From TMED8 sp038125725 (GTDB lineage: Bacteria > Pseudomonadota > Alphaproteobacteria > Rhodospirillales > Casp-alpha2): a stretch of 64,000 nucleotides of DNA. The stretch covers positions 1-64,000 of the forward strand of contig JAYPEK010000001.1 of assembly GCA_038125725.1 (NCBI GenBank), in the 5' to 3' direction. Shown here piece after piece: positions 20,842 through 28,943 of this stretch. Every line of letters starts with the position of its first letter. Position 1 is the first letter of the stretch. The position numbers were made by a program, and so were the translations under genes. The notes under the pieces were generated by a model. It worked only from the letters and a program-made list of their open reading frames with translations, was not told where the DNA came from and searched no databases.

Positions 20842-21291
20842 TCAGAACGGCTGCACGATCACCATGATGACGATGACGATCATCAGAAACGTCGGGATTT
20901 CGTTGGCGGTGCGGTAGAACTTGTGGCCGCGCGTATTCCGGTCCTCGGCGAACTCGCGCCGCCACTTGCCCATCATCATGTGCATCACCGTCATGGCGAC
21001 GACACAGACGAGCTTGACGTGAATCCAGCCCACTTCCAGCAATCCCTCACGCATGTTCCACAACAACGCGCCACCGAACAGCCAGGACGCGATCATCGCC
21101 GGGTTCATGATCGCCTTCAGCAACCGCCGCTCCATGACCTTGAAGGTCTCCGACTTGTCGGAACCCGGCTGCGCCTCGCAGTGGTAGACGAACAATCTCG
21201 GCAGGTAGAGCAGCCCGGCCATCCAGGCGATGATGGAAATCGCGTGCAGGGCCTTGATCCAGAGATACGCGGTGCCGGAGAGTTCGAACAT
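20842..21291 (-). CDS. hemJ: Protoporphyrinogen IX oxidase HemJ
   Basis: A 149-residue membrane protein with four hydrophobic segments, starting MFELSGTAYLWIKALHAIS. The LHAISIIAWMAGLLYLPRLF region, with its His and Arg, and the conserved H in VYH fit the HemJ (UPF0093) family. HemJ oxidises protoporphyrinogen IX in the cytoplasmic membrane, the penultimate step of haem synthesis. It lies 11 bases after hemH and 33 bases before hemE-hemH-hemJ ends the haem group; the order hemE-hemH-hemJ covers three late steps. Confidence 0.93.
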   Translation of the reverse strand: MFELSGTAYLWIKALHAISIIAWMAGLLYLPRLFVYHCEAQPGSDKSETFKVMERRLLKAIMNPAMIASWLFGGALLWNMREGLLEVGWIHVKLVCVVAMTVMHMMMGKWRREFAEDRNTRGHKFYRTANEIPTFLMIVIVIMVIVQPF

Positions 21292-21302
21292 GGGCCTTTT
21301 CG

Positions 21303-22343
21303 CTAGCGCTGTTGCAAGGGGCAGCGCGCGTGTGCTGCGGGACAAACTCGCGCGCCCGTCCCGAGACCGCAAGAAATTTCTCCGCCGCGCCCGAGCTGAT
21401 CACGGACCAATCCGGCCAGGCCTTCGATGAATGCCGGCTCGGTGCCGACCGCCGGCACGCGGGTGTAGCCGGGCACGCCGAGCCTCGACGCTTCCTCGCG
21501 GTACTCGATATCCAATTCCACCAGGGTCTCGGAATGTTCGGAGACGAAAGCGATGGGCACCACGATCACCGGAACGCTATCCTGCCCGGCACGCGCCAGC
21601 TCCGCCTCCGTCGCCGGGCCGATCCATTCCAGCGGCCCGACGCGGCTCTGGTAGCAGACTTGCCAATCGTCGACGGCGGTGTCGTCCGCGGCCAGCTTAT
21701 CGACGACCGCCTTCGCCGTCTGTTCCACCTGCCACTGATAGGGATCGCCGGCGTCGACCACCTTTTTCGGCAGCCCGTGTGCCGAGAACAGCACCCTGGC
21801 GCCCGGCGAGGCGGCGAGCGCCGCCTTGATCAGTTTCGCCTGGGCTTGGGTCCAGCCCGGTTCCGTCGGATAGCAGCAGACCGCATGGGCGGGTACGTCC
21901 AGCCCCACCGCCGCCGCCGCGCGATGCCAGTCCTTCAGCGACGACGCCGACGTTGTCGTCGAATACTGCGGATAGAGCGGCAGCAAGACCACCCGGTCGG
22001 GACCGAAGTCCTTCACCGCCCTTGCCGTCGCGTCGCTCATCGGATGCCAGTAGCGCATGCAGATGAAGACCTTGACCTCGCCCGCATCCGCGAGCGCGCC
22101 CTCGAGCGCATCGGCCTGTGCCTGGGTCAGTTCCAACAGCGGCGACTTGCCGCCGATATGGCCGTAAATCTCGCGTGCCACCGGGGCGCGGCGGCTTGAG
22201 ATGAACTTCGCCAACAGCCAGCGCAGCGGGTTCAGCAGACCGATGATGGCGGGGTCGTTGAACAGGTTGAACAGGAACGGTTTGACGGCGTCGGGACCGT
22301 CGGGCCCCCCTAAGTTGAACAGAACCACCGCTGTCCGGCTCAT
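21303..22343 (-). CDS. hemH: Ferrochelatase
   Basis: A 346-residue enzyme that inserts ferrous iron into protoporphyrin IX. Typical features are NLGGPDGPDAVKPFLFNLF near the start, MRYWHP in the central part, PLYPQYSTTTSAS, FSAHGLPKK with the active-site His, and IAFVSEHSETLVELDIEY with the second conserved His and Glu. The chosen ATG at 22343 gives MSRTAVVLFNLGG, the family start. It is 10 bases downstream of hemE. Confidence 0.96.
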   Translation of the reverse strand: MSRTAVVLFNLGGPDGPDAVKPFLFNLFNDPAIIGLLNPLRWLLAKFISSRRAPVAREIYGHIGGKSPLLELTQAQADALEGALADAGEVKVFICMRYWHPMSDATARAVKDFGPDRVVLLPLYPQYSTTTSASSLKDWHRAAAAVGLDVPAHAVCCYPTEPGWTQAQAKLIKAALAASPGARVLFSAHGLPKKVVDAGDPYQWQVEQTAKAVVDKLAADDTAVDDWQVCYQSRVGPLEWIGPATEAELARAGQDSVPVIVVPIAFVSEHSETLVELDIEYREEASRLGVPGYTRVPAVGTEPAFIEGLAGLVRDQLGRGGEISCGLGTGARVCPAAHARCPLQQR

Positions 22344-22353
22344 GCGATCTTCC

Positions 22354-23388
22354 TCAGCTTGGTTTCCAGCCGCGTACCATCTCGGCGACGCGACCGACAT
22401 TCTCGGGCGGTGTCGGCGGCATCACGCCGTGGCCCAAGTTGAAGATGAAGGGACCCCGGCCCAAGGTTTCAAGGATTTTCGTTACCGCTGTTTCCATTGC
22501 CTCGCCGCCGGCAAGCAACAGGTGGTTGTCGAGATTTCCCTGCACGGCGCAGATCGGCTGCAGCACCTCGGCCGCCCAGGAAAGCGGCACGGTATGGTCG
22601 AGCCCGACCGCATTGACCTGGGTTTCGCGCGCGAAGGCCTCGTAGAGCACGCCGGCGTTCCTCGGAAAGCCGATGATCGGTACATGCCGATGAACCGCCC
22701 GCACTCCTTCGACGATGCGCCGGTTGGGCTCGATCACCCAGCGTTGGAATTGATCTTCACCCAGGAGCCCGGCCCAGCTTTCGAACAGCTGCAGCACCTC
22801 GGCGCCTTCCGAGACCTGACGCACCAGGTAGCGCGTCGTCGCCTCGACCAGAAGATCGATCAGCTTCTGGAAGCTCTCGGGTTCAGCCGCCGCCCAGGTG
22901 CGGATGGTCGGCCCCTCGGTGCCGCCGCGGCCCTCCACCATGTAGAGCGCCACCGTCCAGGGCGCGCCGGCGAAACCGATCAATGCGGTCTCGTCGTCGA
23001 GCGCGCCGGAAATCCGCCGGATCGCCTCGAATACCGGTTCCAGATGCGCCTCGACGCCGTCGACCGACAGCGCCTCGAGCCCGGCTTCATCGGTGATGGC
23101 GTCCAGCACCGGGCCCTCGCCTTGCCTGAAGGCGACCTTCTGGCCGAGCGCGTCGGGGATCACCAGGATATCGGAGAACAGGATCGCCGCGTCCATGTGA
23201 TAGCGGCGCAGCGGCTGCAAGGTGACTTCCAGGGCCTTTTCCGGCGTATAACAGAAATCCAGGAAGTTCGGCGCCGTGGCGCGGATCTCGCGATATTCCG
23301 GCAGGTAGCGCCCGGCCTGGCGCATCAGCCAGAACGGCGGCCGGTCGGTGACCTCGCCCTTGAGCGCACTGAGCATTCGTTTGGTCAT
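22354..23388 (-). CDS. hemE: Uroporphyrinogen decarboxylase
   Basis: A 344-residue TIM-barrel enzyme that removes four carboxyl groups from uroporphyrinogen III. The signatures PPFWLMRQAGRYLPEYRE near the N-terminus and GFAGAPWTVALYMVEG in the middle are clear, and HGVMPPTPPENV is at the C-terminus. It starts at the left edge of the probable replication origin and is transcribed away from it, the same arrangement as in Caulobacter. Confidence 0.97.
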   Translation of the reverse strand: MTKRMLSALKGEVTDRPPFWLMRQAGRYLPEYREIRATAPNFLDFCYTPEKALEVTLQPLRRYHMDAAILFSDILVIPDALGQKVAFRQGEGPVLDAITDEAGLEALSVDGVEAHLEPVFEAIRRISGALDDETALIGFAGAPWTVALYMVEGRGGTEGPTIRTWAAAEPESFQKLIDLLVEATTRYLVRQVSEGAEVLQLFESWAGLLGEDQFQRWVIEPNRRIVEGVRAVHRHVPIIGFPRNAGVLYEAFARETQVNAVGLDHTVPLSWAAEVLQPICAVQGNLDNHLLLAGGEAMETAVTKILETLGRGPFIFNLGHGVMPPTPPENVGRVAEMVRGWKPS

Positions 23389-23840
23389 GATCTTCCCTGG
23401 CTTCTGGTCTCTGAATTCGGGGTTTTATCCCGGGCGGACCCTACACACTACAATACAATTAATCTATTTAAGAAAAAGGTAGTGGTTGTTGTTGTGCGGT
23501 GAGTCCTGAGGATTATTTCATCGCCAACAGGTTTTTCCAATTTTCATCCACAATCCATGCGGCTCTGGATCAAACGGTGGAAAAAATCCGTCTTTCGTTG
23601 CCGCCATGCGGAAATAGCCAAGATATGAGCCATATAAAGTATGGATCAGTATACGATGAAACCGGTGGATCAAATCGTCATTGGATCATTCCTGGCGATG
23701 ACCACAGGGCGGGAGAACCGTTTTCCCGGCGGGAGAACTGGCCTGGGTGCGGATGAAACAGGAGGAAGGAATCTTTGTGTTCGCGGATCAGATGATTTAT
23801 CCCCGTCCGGCGGCACCGTTTTCCAAGGGTTTCCCACAGC
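23389..23840. other. Probable chromosomal replication origin (oriC)
   Basis: This 452-base gap between divergent hemE and ppsR has no credible gene. The hemE side (about 23445-23545) is AT-rich compared with its surroundings. Minus- and plus-strand DnaA-box-like 9-mers are scattered through it: TCATCCACA (8/9 of TTATCCACA), TTATCCCCG at 23797-23805, TTTCCCACA at 23830-23838, and minus-strand matches at 23576-23584 and 23664-23672 (each 7/9). The same gene pair flanks oriC in Caulobacter crescentus and Rickettsia prowazekii (hemE-RP001), and a parAB locus and parS sites lie nearby. dnaA itself is not in the window. Confidence 0.8.
23544..23552 (+). promoter_or_regulatory. DnaA box candidate in oriC
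   Basis: TCATCCACA, one mismatch from the high-affinity box TTATCCACA, within the AT-rich part of the hemE-ppsR gap. Confidence 0.6.
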
Positions 23841-24659
23841 ATGCGTGACCTGAAACTGCACCTGATTTCCGACTCCACCGGCGAGACGCTTTTGCATGTC
23901 GGGCGCGCCTGTATCGCGCAGTTCGACGATGTGCATATGGAAGAAGTGTTCTGGTCGATGGTGCGCAATCCCGAGCGGCTGCGGGAAGTCATCGACGTCA
24001 TCGAGATCCAGGGCGGCTTCGTTCTCTATACCCTGGTGGAGCCGGAAATGTGCCGCCAGTTGGAGGAAGCCTGCGCCCGCTTCCAGGTGCCCTGCATCCC
24101 AGTGCTGGATCCGGTGATCGCGGCGCTTGGCAAATATTTGGGTGCCGAAGTGCGTGCCCGGCCCGGCCACCAGCACGTCATGGACGCGGAATACTTCTCC
24201 CGCATCGAGGCGCTGCAATTCGCGCTCAGCCACGACGACGGCCAGTCCACCTGGGACCTGGACGAGGCCGACGTGATCTTGTTGGGCGTGTCGCGCACGT
24301 CCAAGACACCGACCTGCATCTATCTCGCCAATCGCGGCATCAAGGCGGCCAACGTGCCGATCGTGCCCGGCTGCCCGATCCCGGAACAACTGTTCCACGT
24401 GGAACGGCCCTTGATCGTCGGCCTCAACAAGGACCCGAAGCGGCTGGTGGAAATCCGCCGCCAGCGGCTCAAGCTCCTGGATCAGGACGAAAACACCGAC
24501 TATGTCGATCTGGAAGCGGTGTCGAAGGAAATCAGCGAGGCGCGGCGGCTCTATACCAAGCACAACTGGCCGGTGATCAACGTCAGCCGTAAATCCATCG
24601 AGGAAACGGCGGCACAGATTATCCAGCTCTACCAGCGCCGCGAAGACCAGGACGCCTGA
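23841..24659 (+). CDS. ppsR: Pyruvate, phosphate dikinase/PEP synthase regulatory kinase-phosphotransferase
   Basis: A 272-residue DUF299 protein that switches PEP synthase or pyruvate phosphate dikinase off by ADP-dependent phosphorylation and on by phosphorolysis. The N-terminus LHLISDSTGETL and the nucleotide-binding loop GVSRTSKTPTCIYLA followed by NVPIVPGCPIPEQLF are characteristic. It is the equivalent of the RP001/CC0001 gene that borders alphaproteobacterial origins. A parS-like palindrome is embedded in the codons for QLFHVER. It is followed 3 bases later by maf. Confidence 0.94.
   Translation: MRDLKLHLISDSTGETLLHVGRACIAQFDDVHMEEVFWSMVRNPERLREVIDVIEIQGGFVLYTLVEPEMCRQLEEACARFQVPCIPVLDPVIAALGKYLGAEVRARPGHQHVMDAEYFSRIEALQFALSHDDGQSTWDLDEADVILLGVSRTSKTPTCIYLANRGIKAANVPIVPGCPIPEQLFHVERPLIVGLNKDPKRLVEIRRQRLKLLDQDENTDYVDLEAVSKEISEARRLYTKHNWPVINVSRKSIEETAAQIIQLYQRREDQDA
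24391..24406. promoter_or_regulatory. parS-like site inside ppsR
   Basis: TGTTCCACGTGGAACG matches the ParB consensus TGTTNCACGTGNAACA at 15 of 16 positions, differing only in the last base. The inner 14 bases are a perfect palindrome. It is 551 bases right of the probable oriC edge. Confidence 0.6.
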
Positions 24660-24662
24660 TCC

Positions 24663-25262
24663 ATGCCGGCGCCGCTGATCCTGGCGTCTGCAAGCCAAGT
24701 GCGCCGGCGTTTGCTCGAAAACGCCGGTCTCGACTTCCGCGCCGTCGCTGCCGATGTCGATGAAGACGCCCTTAAAACCCAGTGCCGGGGCGAAAATCGC
24801 GACGTTAAGGAAACCGCGTTGATCTTAGCCGAGACAAAAGCCCGCGCGGTTGGCGGCCAAGAGCCCGACGCCCTGGTGATCGGCGCCGACCAGATGCTCG
24901 AACTGGATGGCCGCTGGTTCGATAAGCCCGAAAGCCGCGACCAGGCCGCCGAACACTTGCGGGCCTTCAGCGCCAAGACCCATCACCTGGTGACGGCCAC
25001 GGTGGCGATGCAGGGAGGCGAAACGCTTTGGCAACGTGTCGACGTAACGGCGATGCGGGTGCGGCCGCTGTCGGAGGCCTTCATCCAAACCTACCTCGAT
25101 GCCATCGGCGACGATGCGCTGGCTTCCGTCGGCGCCTATCAGTTGGAGGGACGGGGAGCCAGGTTGTTCGAGGCGGTCGACGGCGATTTCTTCACCATCC
25201 TCGGCCTGCCGCTGCTGGCGCTTTTGGATTTCCTGCGCCAACATGCAATGATCGACAACTAG
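24663..25262 (+). CDS. maf: Maf-like nucleoside triphosphate pyrophosphatase
   Basis: A 199-residue cytoplasmic Maf/HAM1-fold protein that hydrolyses non-canonical or selected NTPs to NMP and pyrophosphate. Visible are ILASASQVRRRLLENAGL, corresponding to the usual ASxSPRRxxLL but with QV in place of SP/R, then VIGADQMLELDGRWFDKP and VGAYQLEGRGARLF. Its position between ppsR and coaE is the conserved origin-proximal order. Which Maf subfamily it belongs to cannot be settled by eye. Confidence 0.92.
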   Translation: MPAPLILASASQVRRRLLENAGLDFRAVAADVDEDALKTQCRGENRDVKETALILAETKARAVGGQEPDALVIGADQMLELDGRWFDKPESRDQAAEHLRAFSAKTHHLVTATVAMQGGETLWQRVDVTAMRVRPLSEAFIQTYLDAIGDDALASVGAYQLEGRGARLFEAVDGDFFTILGLPLLALLDFLRQHAMIDN

Positions 25263-25305
25263 GACGCCGAGGCGGTATCCCTCGGCAACGGGGACGGACC
25301 AACAG

Positions 25306-25965
25306 ATGATCATTCTCGGCCTGACCGGTTCCATCGGCATGGGCAAATCGACCGCCACCGCCAATTTCATGAGCCTGGGCGTGCCAGTGCACGATGCCGA
25401 TGCCGCCGTGCATGCGCTGATGGCCAAGGGCGGCGCCGCCGTGCCGGCCATCCAGGACGCTTTTCCCCAAGCGGTGCACGACGGCCGGGTCGACCGCCAG
25501 ATCCTGGGCGCCTTGGTGTTCGACGATCGCCCAGCGCTCCGCCGGCTGGAGAAAATCCTGCATCCGCGCGTACAGAAAGATAAGCAACGCTTCCTCGCCC
25601 GCGCCTCGCGCGCCGGCGCGCGGGTCGTTGTCCTCGACGTGCCGCTCTTGTTCGAGACCGGCGGTGATGCGCATTGCGACGCGGTGGTCTGCGTCACCGC
25701 GCCCGCCTTCGTGCAGCGCGCGCGGGTCTTGATGCGGGCCGGCATGACGGCGGAAAAATTCGAAGCCATTCTGGCCAAGCAGATGCCGGATGCGGAAAAG
25801 CGCCGGCGCGCCAATTTTATCGTCCAGACCGGCCTCGGACGGGTTGAGAATTTGCGCGGCGTGGTTAAAATCCTCGATGACGTCCGGTCCTGGCACGGCA
25901 GGCATTGGCCACCCTTCCCCGTGCGGCCGCGCGTCCGGCGAAACCCGTTATCTTGGGCCGATTAA
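25306..25965 (+). CDS. coaE: Dephospho-CoA kinase
   Basis: A 219-residue P-loop kinase performing the last step of coenzyme A synthesis. The P-loop is GLTGSIGMGKST at the N-terminus, followed by VHDADAAVH and VVLDVPLLFETG, both family signatures. The final 25 residues are basic and unlike other CoaE proteins and could be a neutral extension. In Caulobacter aroE lies between maf and coaE; here only 43 bases separate them, so aroE is absent from the block. Confidence 0.95.
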   Translation: MIILGLTGSIGMGKSTATANFMSLGVPVHDADAAVHALMAKGGAAVPAIQDAFPQAVHDGRVDRQILGALVFDDRPALRRLEKILHPRVQKDKQRFLARASRAGARVVVLDVPLLFETGGDAHCDAVVCVTAPAFVQRARVLMRAGMTAEKFEAILAKQMPDAEKRRRANFIVQTGLGRVENLRGVVKILDDVRSWHGRHWPPFPVRPRVRRNPLSWAD

Positions 25966-25999
25966 TCCCTGGGCGCTTTTGAAGGTTAGGATCAACGCC

Positions 26000-26677
26000 T
26001 TGCGCGAAATCGTTCTGGATACGGAAACCACCGGCCTCGATCCCAAGTCCGGCCACCGGGTGGTGGAAATCGGCTGTGTCGAACTGGTCAACCATATCGC
26101 CACCGCCAACAGCTTCTGGGTCTATATCAACCCCGAGCGCGACATGCCCGAAGAAGCCTTCAAGGTGCACGGGCTCTCGGAAGAGTTCCTCTCCGACAAA
26201 CCGAAGTTCGCCGAGATCGCCGATGCCTTCCTGGAATTCGTCGCCGACGATCCGCTGATCATCCACAACGCCGATTTCGACATGGGCTTCCTCAATGCCG
26301 AACTGAAGGCCTGCGGCAAACCCGGGCTGGAAATGGGCCGCGCCGTCGACACCGTGCGCATGACGCGCCAGAAATTCCCGGGCGCGCCGGCCAGCCTGGA
26401 TGCGCTCTGCCGCCGCTTCCAGATCGACAATTCCAACCGCGAACTGCACGGTGCGCTTCTGGATGCGCGCTTGCTCGCCGAGGTCTACCTGGAACTGATC
26501 GGCGGCCGCCAGCAGGGGCTCGAATTGGCGAACGAAGCTGCGGCCAAAAGCGAGGCCGCCAGCGCCGCCCAACCGCGCCAACGCCGCGAGCCACGTCCGC
26601 ACGCGGCCTCCGCCGAAGAACTGGCAGAACACCAGGCCTTCATGGAAAAACTCTCGGAGCCGGTCTGGCGGGCTTGA
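26000..26677 (+). CDS. dnaQ: DNA polymerase III, epsilon subunit (proofreading exonuclease)
   Basis: A 225-residue DEDD-family 3'-5' exonuclease. Exo I is VLDTETTGLDP, exo II is IIHNADFDMGFLN and exo III is HGALLDARLLAEVY with the catalytic His. The C-terminal tail (about residues 180-225) is charged and should contact the polymerase alpha subunit. No ATG fits the conserved start: the best choice is TTG at 26000, eight bases after AGGA (25988-25991), giving a protein beginning M-REIVLDTETTG. A longer open frame upstream overlaps coaE and is not likely to be used. Confidence 0.93.
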   Translation: MREIVLDTETTGLDPKSGHRVVEIGCVELVNHIATANSFWVYINPERDMPEEAFKVHGLSEEFLSDKPKFAEIADAFLEFVADDPLIIHNADFDMGFLNAELKACGKPGLEMGRAVDTVRMTRQKFPGAPASLDALCRRFQIDNSNRELHGALLDARLLAEVYLELIGGRQQGLELANEAAAKSEAASAAQPRQRREPRPHAASAEELAEHQAFMEKLSEPVWRA

Positions 26678-26765
26678 TTCGGAGCTAAGCCGCCGCCAGG
26701 AAAGAAGCGGCCCATGGTCGGCATGCTGCTCGACCATCGATGACTTATTCAACCTTATCCGCTGC

Positions 26766-28220
26766 TTATTTCAAAACCGTTCCCAATCTGATGACCAGCC
26801 AGAACAGGGCCGCCGGGTAAAACTGCACCAAGACCCGGGCGGACGACAGCATCGGCGTGCCGTCCCCCGCGTAGACGGCTTCCGTGGCAAAGACGAAAGG
26901 CAAGATCAATGCGGTGCCGATCATCGCATAGGAATTCGGCGCCAGGTGATCGGCCCATGATTCCTTTCGCAACATGGTCATAAGCATCAGGGCGAAAGCG
27001 ACGCCGGCCCCGATTGCGCCGGTCTCAAAAGAATAGAGGGTGTAGCCGTAGTTACGGAGCACCCCGACGGAATGCTCCAGACTGTAGATGGCAAAAACGA
27101 TGTGGCCGAACAGCAGCGTGGCCACCATGAGTTTTGGCAGATTGTCGATGATCTGTTCGGTCCAGGGTTGCCACGATGCCGATCTGGCGAGCCGAAAGGC
27201 CAGAAAGACCAGCCCGGCAAACGCCGACAGCATTAATACGACAAGTAGATAGGCCTTGAAAACATGGCTGCGCTCAAAGTGGTCGGAATAGGCCGTGGCG
27301 ATGCTCAGGTAAAGGAACCATGCCGCCCAAACCGCCGCGACCGAGCCTGTGAGCAAGGCTCTTAGACGAAACTCGATGCGACTCGCCGAGACCGCCGCGA
27401 CGAGCAATGGAAATACGGTGACAGCGGCCTCGAGGCCAACCCAAATCAATATTGCACTGAAAAACATGGCCAGCAGAAACCAGGTGCCCGAACGCTCAAC
27501 CTGGGCCAGATAAAGCGCGGCGAAGGCGAGCAGGAAAAATACCATGAAGACACCGTGGGTTTTGAAGGTCAAAGCATAGACGATGACGATTGGCGTCGAT
27601 GCGACTACCGCTGCCGCGCCCAGCGACAGGGCGAGGGCGGTGGCATGCGCCGCACCGCTGGCATGCAGGGACCGATAGGAAAGAACCGCAAAAACAGCGA
27701 TGGCCGTGACGCCAAACAGGGGTTGCAGGGCGGTGAAGTAAGGCTTGCCGAGCGCTGGCGCGCCGGACTGGATCAAGGCTTGAAACAACGGCTCTTTCGA
27801 CAACAGCAGGAAGCGCGTATCGACGGAAAATCCGCCGAGCAGTTGAATTTCGTTGGCCATGTAGATGGACCAGAACCCATCCGACCCGACCGTCGTGACA
27901 TCGACGAGCGAAAACCCCCAGGCCAGAACCCCGATCAGGCAGAGACCGAAAACGAAAGCGCCGATCTCATGCATTTTCACGGCCCGGCGGGTCTTGAAAT
28001 TCAATCCGGCGGCGACGGCGCAGGCGATGACCGAGGCGGAGCCCGGCGTATAGGGCATGGGCGGCGACTGGAACCATGCGGCGCAAAACACCCAAATGGC
28101 CGCGCCGGCGGGAAGCGCAGCGCAGATCACGAAAATCAGGCCGGTTATGCCGATAAATGGCCGGAGAGCAGTCCAGCCGATGGCATAACCCAATCCGGCG
28201 GCGATGACGTCACTCGGCAC
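26766..28220 (-). CDS. Polytopic membrane protein, unknown
   Basis: A 484-residue protein with about twelve hydrophobic segments spread over its whole length and a GTG start. A polar periplasmic-type loop lies after the third or fourth segment (about residues 108-150, with VGSDGFWSIYMANEIQLLGG). This layout resembles GT-C glycosyltransferases or O-antigen-type membrane enzymes, but I see no diagnostic motif and do not assign a function. It overlaps the end of the upstream 176-residue gene by 11 bases, so the two are translationally linked. It belongs to a segment that interrupts the usual dnaQ-secB neighbourhood. Confidence 0.7.
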   Translation of the reverse strand: MPSDVIAAGLGYAIGWTALRPFIGITGLIFVICAALPAGAAIWVFCAAWFQSPPMPYTPGSASVIACAVAAGLNFKTRRAVKMHEIGAFVFGLCLIGVLAWGFSLVDVTTVGSDGFWSIYMANEIQLLGGFSVDTRFLLLSKEPLFQALIQSGAPALGKPYFTALQPLFGVTAIAVFAVLSYRSLHASGAAHATALALSLGAAAVVASTPIVIVYALTFKTHGVFMVFFLLAFAALYLAQVERSGTWFLLAMFFSAILIWVGLEAAVTVFPLLVAAVSASRIEFRLRALLTGSVAAVWAAWFLYLSIATAYSDHFERSHVFKAYLLVVLMLSAFAGLVFLAFRLARSASWQPWTEQIIDNLPKLMVATLLFGHIVFAIYSLEHSVGVLRNYGYTLYSFETGAIGAGVAFALMLMTMLRKESWADHLAPNSYAMIGTALILPFVFATEAVYAGDGTPMLSSARVLVQFYPAALFWLVIRLGTVLK

Positions 28221-28740
28221 GGCGGAGTGCCTGGAAGCGTTTCGGCGCCATGAAAAGCGGCGTGAAAAACAGTTTTCCCGTGCGATCCCTTAAGACAATC
28301 ACAGTTGCATTCGGCAACGGGCCCGGGGGCGGCGGCACGATCACGGCAAACCATTTTCGCCGCGACGCGAACGACGGGCCGATGGCGCCCGCCAGCGAGG
28401 CAAGCTCCTGATCCGTCAGGGTCGGATCGTAAGCGGTGATTTGCGTCGAAGCGGCGCCCAGGTAACCCGATTTGAACCGGCTAGGCGGCACCAGCGAGAC
28501 GGCGGCGGGATCGAACCCGATTAGATTCCAGCCCGTGAAAGCCTTCTTGAACTCGATGACCGATGGCAGTCTCGAATCAACATGATCGTATGGGTTCCGA
28601 CTTGGAAACTTGAACAATGGCGTCGGAAGCTTGTATCCGTCGGCCTGGGGAAGCCACCTTGGGTATTGAATCAGATTTAGAACAAGGATCGAAATAAGGA
28701 TGGCGGTTGGCGCGAATGCCGTGCGTAGAAATGTCCGCAA
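28210..28740 (-). CDS. Membrane-anchored protein, unknown
   Basis: A 176-residue protein with one N-terminal membrane segment (FAPTAILISILVLNLI) and a soluble, Pro-rich remainder of about 150 residues, presumably periplasmic. No family recognised. The best start is TTG at 28740, since no ATG or GTG fits before the membrane segment. It is coupled to the polytopic membrane protein downstream and diverges from the transglutaminase-like gene across 203 bases. Confidence 0.6.
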   Translation of the reverse strand: MRTFLRTAFAPTAILISILVLNLIQYPRWLPQADGYKLPTPLFKFPSRNPYDHVDSRLPSVIEFKKAFTGWNLIGFDPAAVSLVPPSRFKSGYLGAASTQITAYDPTLTDQELASLAGAIGPSFASRRKWFAVIVPPPPGPLPNATVIVLRDRTGKLFFTPLFMAPKRFQALRRAE

Positions 28741-28943
28741 ATGCCGCCCCCCTCTACCGGTTCTCGCGATCAGCCAACACCGACAATCGGATAACCATAA
28801 CCCATTAATTTCGATTTCAGCGACGAAATCCAGGAAGAAGTTGGCCTTTACGGATCTCCATCATGGGTATAAGCGGTTACCGATGGCCGATGTTGATCCT
28901 GTCGACATCTGGACCAGGCCGTTCAGGGTGGGATTGCGGATGC

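Noticed and set aside
23459..23471. CtrA-like TTAA-N5-TTAA in the origin
   Set aside because: The known CtrA site needs a seven-base spacer; this one has five.
23499..23756. An 85-codon frame inside the hemE-ppsR gap
   Set aside because: No ribosome-binding site, no recognisable sequence, and it lies in the probable origin.
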